Notes under the pieces: model-generated
Databases searched by the model: none
The model's input: the letters and a program-made list of their open reading frames with translations, nothing else
What the model was told of the DNA's origin: nothing
Program-made: the position numbers and the translations under genes
In this document: piece by piece, positions 1 to 6,870 of the stretch
Layout of the letters: each line of letters begins with the position of its first letter
Position numbering within the stretch: the stretch's first letter is position 1
DNA from: JBCDBH01 sp039184055
Lineage (GTDB): Bacteria > Acidobacteriota > Thermoanaerobaculia > Multivoradales > J023
Direction of reading: 5' to 3'
NCBI GenBank assembly: GCA_039184055.1
Contig: JBCDBH010000225.1
Coordinates: forward strand, 1 to 9,800
Length of the DNA: 9,800 nt

Positions 1-1107
1 CGTCCACGTATGTCCGGCGACCGCGATGCCTTGTAGATGACCACGCCAAGCGCGTAGCTCGGCCGCAAGGTCGTCGGGCTGGTCGATCGGATGGATACGC
101 ACGGTGCGGGCGCCGGGTGAAGGCTGGAGCCCGTCTTCCGGCAGAGGCGGGGCGACCACCACCGTGCCGTGTTCGAGACGTGTCGGGGCGACGAAGCGCG
201 CCGCCATCGCGGTGGTGGCGCGTAGCTGGTGGATCGCGCTGGCGCGCGCCGGGTCGATCGGTCCGGGCAGCAGGGTAGACGCCAGCTCTTCGAGCGCTTC
301 GCCGAGCGCGGTGGCGAGAGCGCGGGTGGCGCTCGGTTGCGTGCACACCGCCTGGACCGACAAACAGCCGTTTTGATCGAAGAGCGCGATGTCTCGCGCT
401 AGGCGTCGCGCCACGGTGGAAAGCTCGACGTCGGGATCGGTCGCGTCGACCAGGGCGATGCTCATTTTGGGACCGAGCGCGAGCAGACGATCACCGAGCT
501 GTCGATGGAGCGCCTCGATGGTCTCGCCGCCGCCGTAGGCGACCACCTTGCGGGCGTGAGCGAAGAGCGGTTGCTCGACCGATGCATCGCCCCCCGGCCA
601 GGTGACGGCGGCGATCATCCTCGTTACGTCGGGTAGATGCTCGCCGAGGGCGTTCACCAGAGCAGGCGCGAAGACGGGCTCGTTCGATGGGGATTTGAGC
701 ACCACCGGTCGACGCTGGACGAGCGCGGCGAGCAGCGGTTGCACGGCCAGGGCGGGAATGTTGCCGGCCAGAATGACGACATCCGGGCGCGGGTCGTCGA
801 TCTCATCGGGTGACACTGATGCGAAGAGACGATCGGTGGCCGGACCGATCACGCCACCGAGCATGATGTCGAGCGCGGCGTCGAGACCGGGCGCCGACAA
901 GCCACAGCCACGGGTCAGTGGTGCGACGAGGCGTTGGCGAATCGGATCCGAGCGATCGAGCAGCGTTTCGATGGTCGTGATCCATGCTCGGCGAATCGAC
1001 TCGGTGGAGAGGGCGAGAAACGCCTGTCTCTGTTCGCCGAGTCGGGTGATGAGCTCGGCGAGAGCGGGCCCGTCTCGATCGTCTTCGAAGCCCGATCGGT
1101 CATCCAC
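1..1107 (-). CDS. luxC: LuxC-type acyl-CoA/acyl-protein reductase (3' end off window)
   Basis: An open frame of 369 codons with no stop runs to the left edge, so the C-terminus is missing. I read it as the LuxC family (acyl-CoA reductase, aldehyde-dehydrogenase fold), which reduces an activated acyl group with NADPH to a fatty aldehyde. Visible family motifs are AGNIPAL (residues 114-120), the KSPSNEP stretch (138-144), AYGGGETI (190-197) and FDQNGCLS (243-250). Cys248 in the last one matches the acyl-accepting catalytic cysteine of LuxC. The start is decided by the sequence: an in-frame TGA lies at 1113-1111 and the first possible start after it is GTG at 1107, preceded by a GAAGAG-like ribosome site. 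That GTG overlaps the stop of the upstream luxE-like gene by 8 bases, so translational coupling is likely. An ATG at 1103 is in another frame. Family assignment is firm; physiological substrate is unknown. Confidence 0.9.
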   Translation of the reverse strand, partial: MDDRSGFEDDRDGPALAELITRLGEQRQAFLALSTESIRRAWITTIETLLDRSDPIRQRLVAPLTRGCGLSAPGLDAALDIMLGGVIGPATDRLFASVSPDEIDDPRPDVVILAGNIPALAVQPLLAALVQRRPVVLKSPSNEPVFAPALVNALGEHLPDVTRMIAAVTWPGGDASVEQPLFAHARKVVAYGGGETIEALHRQLGDRLLALGPKMSIALVDATDPDVELSTVARRLARDIALFDQNGCLSVQAVCTQPSATRALATALGEALEELASTLLPGPIDPARASAIHQLRATTAMAARFVAPTRLEHGTVVVAPPLPEDGLQPSPGARTVRIHPIDQPDDLAAELRAWRGHLQGIAVAGHTWT

Positions 1108-2194
1108 GGCTCAGCTCTTCGACGGTCAGAGAGCAGCCACGGAGCTGGGCACCGCTGGCGCGCCCCACGAGGACGATTCCCGACCCGCTCGCATAGCCGA
1201 TGTCCTCGGTGAGCACATGGATCGCCGAACCGAGATTGCCGAGATCGACGAAACTGATCAGGCCTTCTTCCCCGGTGGCGACCTCTTCGAGGCTGATCGG
1301 ATCGAGAATCCGCACGCGCACCCAGTGGGGCGCCACCAGCACGTCGGGATCGCCACCGTGCAACGGATCGCCATAGAGCTGGCTGGTCAGCTCGGTCATG
1401 CCGTATTCACGCACCACGTGGTCATGAGGCACACTGAGCCCGGTGGTGATCATGTCGATGAGCTCGGAGCGTGAGACCTCGCGGGTGCGGCCTTTCGTCC
1501 CTCCGGTTTCGAAGATCACGCTCCCCGCGGGCAGCTGAAGCGGCGTGTCGAGGCTGTCGAGCCAGTCGACCAGGGCGAAGGCGGTGGTGAGGATGAGCAC
1601 CGGTCGGGTCTGCTCGGCGCACCAATTCGTAGCGATGTCGGTTTCCACGCCATGGGGGCCGAACGCGTAACGACTTTCCGGGGCGCCCCAGTTTCGAAGC
1701 ACGTGGTCGGTCATGAAGCCGAGGCTCGAATCGCCGAGCTGGTCGCGGCTGGGGATCAACGCCAGCATCGGTAACGGCGTCGGAGTGGGCAGACAATAGT
1801 GAGGGAAGCTGGCGTCGATCACGTGTCGATAGAGGTCGGGAAAGGGGTGATGGTGCACGCTACGCGCGCCTCCCTTCGGACCCGTCGTACCGCTCGAGCG
1901 AAAGATCTCACGTGGCTCGGCGGCGTGCAGAGGCGTGGTGGCGAAGGCACCGGTGGGAACAGCGGGCACGGCGCGCCAATCGTCGAGGCGGGTGGGATCG
2001 ATGCCTCTGGCGTCGCATAGATTTCGATAGGGCTCGATGTGCTCGTATTGAAACGCGAAGGCAGCGAGCGCCAGGGTGGCGAAGTCGGCGCTCGTCGGAT
2101 CGTCGACAAAGCGAGCGATCCGTGTCTTGATGTCAGGATGGGTCGGCGTCGAGTGGTTGGTCATCGAGTTGTCGGTCATCGGGGTTTCAGTCAT
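1100..2194 (-). CDS. luxE: LuxE-type acyl-protein synthetase (acyl-activating)
   Basis: A 364-residue protein of the LuxE acyl-protein synthetase family (adenylate-forming). In bioluminescent bacteria LuxE activates a fatty acid with ATP, holds the acyl group on a cysteine and passes it to LuxC. Motifs, numbered from the ATG at 2194: the SSGTTGPKG phosphate loop (100-108), FETGGTKGRTREVSR (228-242), REYGMTELTSQLY (262-274), and a C-terminal GRASGAQLRGCSL whose Cys354, eleven residues from the end, sits where LuxE carries its acylated cysteine. The start is uncertain. ATGs at 2194, 2179 and 2164 all lie in frame, and a TTG at 2236 would give 378 residues. None has a convincing Shine-Dalgarno sequence. 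The gene lies directly upstream of luxC with an 8-base overlap, so the two probably form one reductase complex. No luxA, luxB or luxD is visible in the window. Confidence 0.9.
   Translation of the reverse strand: MTETPMTDNSMTNHSTPTHPDIKTRIARFVDDPTSADFATLALAAFAFQYEHIEPYRNLCDARGIDPTRLDDWRAVPAVPTGAFATTPLHAAEPREIFRSSGTTGPKGGARSVHHHPFPDLYRHVIDASFPHYCLPTPTPLPMLALIPSRDQLGDSSLGFMTDHVLRNWGAPESRYAFGPHGVETDIATNWCAEQTRPVLILTTAFALVDWLDSLDTPLQLPAGSVIFETGGTKGRTREVSRSELIDMITTGLSVPHDHVVREYGMTELTSQLYGDPLHGGDPDVLVAPHWVRVRILDPISLEEVATGEEGLISFVDLGNLGSAIHVLTEDIGYASGSGIVLVGRASGAQLRGCSLTVEELSRG
2150..2194 (-). repeat. Three in-frame 15-bp units, each beginning with ATGAC
   Basis: On the minus strand, 2194-2180, 2179-2165 and 2164-2150 are three adjacent 15-base units, each starting ATGAC and ending CG. 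Units 2 and 3 differ at two positions and units 1 and 2 at four. They encode MTETP, MTDNS and MTNHS, placing three candidate start codons in one frame at the beginning of the luxE-like gene. The array looks like a small decayed tandem duplication of the start region, and it makes the true start ambiguous. Confidence 0.6.
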
Positions 2195-2334
2195 CTTGGA
2201 GGGGGGCTGCTCCGAAGCTTGTTCCTCGATGCACAACGTTATCCGAACGACGGGGCAACCGAGGCGCTCTGATAGAGTCTGCGCGGTTTTTCACCATCCG
2301 TAGACGCCTGTTTGGCGCACATGAAGGAGGGCAC
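2195..2334. promoter_or_regulatory. Divergent intergenic region (luxE-like and receptor genes)
   Basis: These 140 bases separate the minus-strand luxE-like gene from the plus-strand receptor gene and must hold promoters for both unless a longer transcript covers one of them. On the plus strand a GATAGAGT stretch (about 2270-2277) could serve as a -10 element, but no clear -35 is seen. A GGTTTTTCACCA stretch lies at 2285-2296, and a near-identical one precedes the peptidase gene at 8937-8948. Promoter calls here are weak. Confidence 0.3.
2324..2330 (+). promoter_or_regulatory. Strong Shine-Dalgarno sequence that fixes a GTG start
   Basis: AAGGAGG ends four bases before GTG at 2335, supporting that GTG as the receptor start. 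The ATG at 2321 overlaps this site and is out of frame with the receptor. Confidence 0.8.
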
Positions 2335-4980
2335 GTGGCTCGTACCAAGAAGCCCGCCAAGGCGGCCGCCGCCAAGAAGAAGAAAGGCGGTGGCTCGTCG
2401 CTCGGTCCGGCGATCATCGCCTTGGTGGCCATCGCGGTGGCGCTCGTCGCCGGCACCGTGGCCGCGCTGACCCAGCTCGCGCAGGGCAGCGGGATCCGTC
2501 AGGAGCTGTCCAGCAACCTCACCGGCAGTCTGTCGATGCAGACCGCTTTTCAGCAGCAACGATATCGACGGCTGCAGCTCATCTCGCGGATATTCGCCAC
2601 CGATTTGGTGCTCCCTGGCTATCTCGCCAAGGCGGCGGCGTCGGGTGACGCGCGCGAAGTGCTCGATTTCGTCGAGGAATACCAGAACATCCTCAGTTTC
2701 GATTTGGGCGTCGTCATCGACCCCACCGGGCGGGTGATCGCGCATACCGACGACCCGGCCGCTGCGGGCACCGATCTATCCGACCGCGCGCTGGTGCAGG
2801 TCGTCCAAGAAGAGAATCCGGCGTTTGGCATCTGGCGCGACAACGAAGAGCTTTTTCACGCCGTGGCGGTCGAGCTGGTGAGTGATTTCGATGCTGCGGG
2901 CTATCTGATCATCGGGCTCGAGATCAACGATGCCCTAGCGCTTCAGCTGTCGCGAATTTCCGGCGACGAGATCTTTTTCCTCGCCGATGTTCCGGGCGAT
3001 TTGATGGCGGTCACCGCGTCTTCGGGACAGGGGATTCAACCCGATCAATTGATCGGCGCGTTGCGTCGCTCGGGCGACGTGTGGAATCGGGTCATCAGTC
3101 GTGGCGCCACCCTCGACGATGTCAGTCTCGAGCTCGATAACGGCGAGCGTCTGCTCGCCATCATGCCGTTGCGTGACGCGTCCGAAACCCCGGTGGGCGC
3201 TGCCGTCGCCCTGACCGATCTGTCGGGTCGATTGGCGCCGTTCCAGCAGATTCTCTTCGGGGCGCTCGGCGCCGCTGGTGTGGCTCTTCTGCTCGCCGGT
3301 CCGGTGGCGCTGATGTTGGCGCGCGGCACGCGTCGGGCGCTGGTGCCACTCGCCGCGGCGGCCGATGAAGTGGCGGCGGGCAATGTCGAGATCGCGGTAC
3401 CGGAGGGTTCCGGTGGTGAAGCGAGCCGGATCGCCGGTGGTTTGGAGCACCTGCTCCGACAGGTCCGAGGACGGCGTCTGGTCGATGCGTTCGTCAGTCA
3501 CGTGGCCCGTTTTCAACGCGAGCCGGCGTTGGGAAGCGCCAGCATCGATTCACGACCCCGGGCCGAAAAAATCACGTTGCTCTTGGTCGAAATGCGTCGG
3601 TTCGCCAATCCCAAGGCGGGGTACGACCCGGAGGAGAGTTTGAGTCGATTCAGTCGCGATCTGCGCAAGGTGGTGACGGCGATCGAGTCACGGCGCGGAC
3701 AACTCGAATCGGTCCAGGGCCATCGTTTGCTCGCGACGTTCGAGGGTGACGACGGCGCGTTTCGCGCGCTCGGTGCCGGTGCCGAGACGATGCACCGTTT
3801 GTCGGAGCGCGAGAATGTCTTCGACGAGCCCGAGCCGCCAGCGGTGGTCTTGGCGTCGGGATCGACGGTGATCGGACCGGTCACCGCCGGTCAGCATGCC
3901 TCGTCGGGGGTGCTCGGATTGCCCGTGCAGATGCTCGAATCGCTGGTGCGCGAAGCGGCGCCCGGTGAGGTTTATCTCGCCAAGCCAGTAGTCAAAGACC
4001 TGCTGCCGACCTTGCAGCAGGCTCAAATCGCCCCGACCTCGCAACGCGGCATCATGAGCACGATGCCGATTTACACTCTGAAAACCGAGGACGCGTGTCG
4101 TTTGGCGGGAGTCGACACCACGCCGCGTGCCGATACCGCGTTTCCCGGTGACAAGCTTTCACCTTCCGAGGTCAAGGCCGGAATGTTGCTCGGTGGTCGT
4201 TTCGAAGTGCTCGACGAGATCGGTACGGGGACGGTCGGTTCGACCTTCAAGGTGCGTGACCGTGACCGTCATCAATTGGGTGCGCTGGAGTTGCTCGACG
4301 ACAAGCTGCTCGCCGATCCGACCGAGCTCGAACGTTTGAAGAACCTCATTCGGGCGATTCGAAGCTTCAACCATCCGCATCTGATCGGCATCTTCGATTT
4401 CGGCGAGGCCGATGGCATCCCGTACTTCTTGCTCGAATATGTGCGTGGCATGTCGTTGCGTTTCGTCATCGATCAGTCGCGTCGGGTGCCGGTGGCGGTG
4501 GCGACACGCTTCGCCGAGGAGATCTGCCACGGGCTCGACGGCGCGCACGGAATGCGGGTGCTGCATCGCTCGGTCAAGCCCGAGAACGTGCTGGTCGAGA
4601 CCACCGGTCGGATCAAATTGGCCGGTCTCGGTTTGTCGCCACCGATGAGCTCGCCGCTCGGGATGGCCTCGGCCTCGCCACCGTACCTGGCGCCCGAGCA
4701 GCTCGCCGGTCACGATCAGCTGACTCCCGCGGTCGATGTTTACGCCACCGGTGTCGTGCTCTACGAGATGCTCACCGGTAAGCTACCGGTGAGCGGCGCC
4801 ACCCCCGCCGAGATTCGGGCTCGTCACGACGAAGGCGCGGCGATCGAGCCACCGAGCGTGCACGTGCCCGAGGTGCCGCCTCGGCTCGAACAGATCGTTC
4901 TCACATGTCTCGCCAAAACCCCGGCGCAACGGTACGAGACGGCGGCGGCGTTGGCCGAAGATCTGGCCGCGGTGGGTTAG
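2335..4980 (+). CDS. Membrane receptor: CACHE-like sensor, HAMP, degenerate cyclase domain, pseudokinase
   Basis: An 881-residue protein starting at GTG behind AAGGAGG. Order of parts: Lys/Ala-rich cytoplasmic tail (1-22); TM1 (about 23-46); extracytoplasmic CACHE-like sensor (about 50-300, with VVIDPTGRVIAHTDD at 126-140); TM2 (about 304-329); HAMP-like linker (about 330-378); class III cyclase-homology domain (about 410-560); Ser/Thr-kinase fold (about 616-880). The kinase keeps its glycine loop (G630, G632, G635), K748 and N751 of the catalytic loop, APE (786-788) and the helix-F aspartate D801. It has Glu652 for the beta-3 lysine, HRS (744-746) for HRD, and GLG (764-766) for DFG, so phosphotransfer is unlikely. 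The cyclase domain has Glu419 and His463 at the two metal-aspartate positions, so it too should be inactive. I infer a ligand-sensing scaffold that signals by conformation or partner binding. Its position 73 bases upstream of an ECF sigma gene on the same strand suggests, but does not prove, a functional link. Confidence 0.9.
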   Translation: MARTKKPAKAAAAKKKKGGGSSLGPAIIALVAIAVALVAGTVAALTQLAQGSGIRQELSSNLTGSLSMQTAFQQQRYRRLQLISRIFATDLVLPGYLAKAAASGDAREVLDFVEEYQNILSFDLGVVIDPTGRVIAHTDDPAAAGTDLSDRALVQVVQEENPAFGIWRDNEELFHAVAVELVSDFDAAGYLIIGLEINDALALQLSRISGDEIFFLADVPGDLMAVTASSGQGIQPDQLIGALRRSGDVWNRVISRGATLDDVSLELDNGERLLAIMPLRDASETPVGAAVALTDLSGRLAPFQQILFGALGAAGVALLLAGPVALMLARGTRRALVPLAAAADEVAAGNVEIAVPEGSGGEASRIAGGLEHLLRQVRGRRLVDAFVSHVARFQREPALGSASIDSRPRAEKITLLLVEMRRFANPKAGYDPEESLSRFSRDLRKVVTAIESRRGQLESVQGHRLLATFEGDDGAFRALGAGAETMHRLSERENVFDEPEPPAVVLASGSTVIGPVTAGQHASSGVLGLPVQMLESLVREAAPGEVYLAKPVVKDLLPTLQQAQIAPTSQRGIMSTMPIYTLKTEDACRLAGVDTTPRADTAFPGDKLSPSEVKAGMLLGGRFEVLDEIGTGTVGSTFKVRDRDRHQLGALELLDDKLLADPTELERLKNLIRAIRSFNHPHLIGIFDFGEADGIPYFLLEYVRGMSLRFVIDQSRRVPVAVATRFAEEICHGLDGAHGMRVLHRSVKPENVLVETTGRIKLAGLGLSPPMSSPLGMASASPPYLAPEQLAGHDQLTPAVDVYATGVVLYEMLTGKLPVSGATPAEIRARHDEGAAIEPPSVHVPEVPPRLEQIVLTCLAKTPAQRYETAAALAEDLAAVG

Positions 4981-5053
4981 GCACGTTCGGGTCCGCGCGC
5001 AACATTTCACGGTTCCACCGCAAGAACGTCGCGGGTCGCGGTTTCCACGCTAG
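4981..5053 (+). promoter_or_regulatory. Short gap before the ECF sigma gene
   Basis: These 73 bases separate the receptor and the sigma-factor gene. I see no terminator hairpin with a T-tract, so read-through from the receptor gene is possible. Two similar stretches, CGGTTCCAC and CGGTTTCCAC, lie in the second half, the latter a few bases before the start codon. No GGAAC-type ECF promoter is evident on the plus strand, so autoregulation cannot be argued from the sequence. Confidence 0.25.
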
Positions 5054-5653
5054 ATGAGCGGCGCTGTCCGGGACATCGATCCCGACCTGCTGGTGCTCGA
5101 ACGGGTTGCGGACGGCGATGTCGAGGCGTTCGCCGAGCTCGTCGACCGACACCGAGATCGACTCGTTCGGTTGTGCCATCGCATGCTCGGCGATCGCGAG
5201 GAAGCACGCGACGCGGCACAGGACGTCCTGGTCAAGGTCTTCCGTCACGCGGGTCGATTCAGACCACGGGGCAAGGTGTCGACGTGGTTGCACAGCATCG
5301 CCGTCAACCATTGTTTGAATCGGCTGCGTCGTCGCAAGATCGTGCGCTTCTTCGGCTTCGAAGATTTCGGCGACGGTGGCGACGAGGAATCGGGACCGGT
5401 ATTCGACCCGGCCGACGACGCTCCCGATCCGGGACGTAGGGCCGAGAGCCGTGATCGTTGGCGACGGACCCGTCGACACATCGACGCGTTGCCGGTCAAT
5501 CAACGGGCCGTGGTCGTGCTCGCCAAGCTCGAAGGGTTGAGTTACAAAGAAGTGGCGCAGACGCTCGGGGTGACGGTGGGCGCGGTCGAGAGTCGTTTGT
5601 TTCGCGCCATGCGCCGTCTCGAGACCTTGGCGCAAGAGGAGTCACCAGAATGA
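5054..5653 (+). CDS. ECF-type RNA polymerase sigma factor (RpoE-like)
   Basis: A 199-residue extracytoplasmic-function sigma factor. Region 2 spans about residues 24-95, with the core-binding and -10-recognising stretch DAAQDVLVKVFRHAGRF (53-69) followed by KVSTWLHSIAVNHCLNR (74-90). Region 4 spans about 135-192, with a helix-turn-helix at LEGLSYKEVAQTLGV and GAVESRLFRAMRRL. An acidic, Gly/Asp-rich linker (about 103-127) joins them. The ATG directly follows an in-frame TAG (5051-5053), so no upstream start is possible, although no Shine-Dalgarno is obvious. It is followed by an anti-sigma gene and a periplasmic helical protein, the usual setting of a membrane-sequestered ECF factor. The regulon and inducing signal are unknown; envelope or metal stress is an inference from the third gene. 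Confidence 0.93.
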   Translation: MSGAVRDIDPDLLVLERVADGDVEAFAELVDRHRDRLVRLCHRMLGDREEARDAAQDVLVKVFRHAGRFRPRGKVSTWLHSIAVNHCLNRLRRRKIVRFFGFEDFGDGGDEESGPVFDPADDAPDPGRRAESRDRWRRTRRHIDALPVNQRAVVVLAKLEGLSYKEVAQTLGVTVGAVESRLFRAMRRLETLAQEESPE

Positions 5654-5749
5654 CGCGGGGCGCAAGCATGATCGGACTCGAGGGTTTCACGTGTGGGGAC
5701 AAAAGCGGGTACAGAGCCGCGGGTGTGGAGAGATCGTGGGAGTGAGACG

Positions 5750-6226
5750 ATGACGACACGCGACGACGAACGACAGCTGATCCGGTTGCTTCATGGCGAG
5801 CTCGACGATGTGTCGACCGAGCGCCTGCGCGCGCGGCTGGCGGCCGAGCCGGCGTTGGCGGCACGTCACGCTCGACTTGGAGCGGTGTGGCGAGACCTCG
5901 AGGGGCCATCGGAGACGTCCGTCGCCGATCCCGCCTTCAAGCATCAGGTCATGGCGCGTGTTCGTGACCGATCGATGGCGTCCACCGCGAGCTGGACCCG
6001 GAGCTGGGTGGCGACCGCCGCGGCCACCGTGCTCACCGGCGTGATGATCGGCCTCGGTGCCGGCCAGCTGGTGGTCGCCCCTTCGCCGCCCTCTTCTCTG
6101 CCCGCTCCGACCGTCATGGTTGCCGATCTCGACACGATCGAGCGTCCGCTGAGCCTCACCGAAGCGTATTGGCTGGCTCTCGACGAGCTCGACGGCGATG
6201 AACTCCTGGTCGAGGGCGAGCCGTGA
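5750..6226 (+). CDS. Single-pass membrane anti-sigma factor
   Basis: A 158-residue protein with a soluble N-terminal helical domain (about 5-80, beginning with RQLIRLLHGELDD, residues 8-20), one TM segment (about 86-108, WVATAAATVLTGVMIGLGAG) and a short extracytoplasmic tail (109-158). This layout, directly downstream of an ECF sigma gene, matches anti-sigma factors that hold the sigma at the membrane. The zinc-binding HxxxCxxC motif of ZAS-type anti-sigmas is absent; the protein has no cysteine. I chose ATG at 5750 because GGGAG lies about 8 bases upstream. A GTG at 5693 would add 19 unconvincing residues. Its stop overlaps the next gene's GTG by four bases (GTGA), implying coupled translation. 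Function is inferred from context and topology, not from a strong sequence signature. Confidence 0.8.
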   Translation: MTTRDDERQLIRLLHGELDDVSTERLRARLAAEPALAARHARLGAVWRDLEGPSETSVADPAFKHQVMARVRDRSMASTASWTRSWVATAAATVLTGVMIGLGAGQLVVAPSPPSSLPAPTVMVADLDTIERPLSLTEAYWLALDELDGDELLVEGEP

Positions 6227-6870
6227 AACGAAGCCTGCTCGTTCTCGGTCTCCTGCTCTCGGTCGGGATCAACATCGGGATTCTCGCCACGATCGCGATG
6301 AACGGAACGGCCACGGGCGGAACGGCAGCCACGCGAGGCCCGACCGAAACGGGTACGCCGATCCAAACCGACACCTCTACTCAGCTCGACTCGTCGAACG
6401 ATGAACCCATGCTCGAGAACGAGCGGGTCGAGGCACTCATCACCCGTGTCGCCGACGAGCTCGAGCTGACCGGCGAGATCCGGGAGGCGTTTCTCGATAT
6501 TCAGCGCCGATTCATGGTCGATACGTTGAAGGGACGCGCCGAGCTGGCGCGTCGTCAAGCGGCGTTTCGACGATCCTTGTTGGCGCCTCGACCCGACCGA
6601 GAGCGGATCAAGGGTCATCTCGAAGAGATCGGCAAAGCGAATGTCGAGCTCGAGCGCGCCTTCGCGGTCAACATCCTCGCCGTCCGCGAGCTGCTCGACG
6701 ACGAGCGCGAGAGACGCTACATCGGCATTCTCCAGGTCCTACAGCGCCGGGTCCTGCGTGGCGAAGCCGAGCGTATCCAGCGCCGGCATTGGCTCGAGCG
6801 TCGGCAGCGGATGCAGGGCGACCGCCGCCCAGGAGAGCCCGGGCGGGCGAGGCCTGAACAGCCCCAGTGA
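6223..6870 (+). CDS. Membrane-anchored Spy/CpxP/CnrX-like periplasmic helical protein
   Basis: A 215-residue protein with an N-terminal TM or signal anchor (about 5-26, LLVLGLLLSVGINIGILATI), a Thr/Gly-rich linker (about 27-60) and a charged, all-helical domain (about 64-195) rich in Glu and Arg. The repeated pattern of ELTGEIREAFLDIQRRF, an ELARRQAAFRRSLL stretch, RERIKGHLEEIGKANVELERAFAVN and VRELLDDERERRYIGIL fits the Spy/CpxP/Metal_resist superfamily of periplasmic chaperones and sensors. Start GTG at 6223 has GAGGG at 6212-6216 and overlaps the anti-sigma stop. In cnrYXH-type systems such a protein senses metal and controls release of the sigma factor. Here only two histidines (132, 189) and a few methionines are visible, so the CnrX nickel/cobalt site is probably not conserved. 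A role as stress sensor or chaperone acting on the anti-sigma is inference. Confidence 0.72.
   Translation: MKRSLLVLGLLLSVGINIGILATIAMNGTATGGTAATRGPTETGTPIQTDTSTQLDSSNDEPMLENERVEALITRVADELELTGEIREAFLDIQRRFMVDTLKGRAELARRQAAFRRSLLAPRPDRERIKGHLEEIGKANVELERAFAVNILAVRELLDDERERRYIGILQVLQRRVLRGEAERIQRRHWLERRQRMQGDRRPGEPGRARPEQPQ

Noticed and set aside
602..1474. 290-codon plus-strand open frame
   Set aside because: It lies antisense to the luxC/luxE genes, is low in recognisable motifs and rich in Arg/Ser. It is a shadow frame of high-GC coding DNA.
2321..2335. ATG at 2321 as receptor start
   Set aside because: It is out of frame with the receptor, and the AAGGAGG immediately after it serves the GTG at 2335.
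5650..5745. 31-codon open frame between sigma and anti-sigma genes (ATGA overlap with the sigma stop)
   Set aside because: It is positioned as a coupled small gene might be, but it has no recognisable features. The anti-sigma has its own ribosome site, and chance is sufficient explanation.
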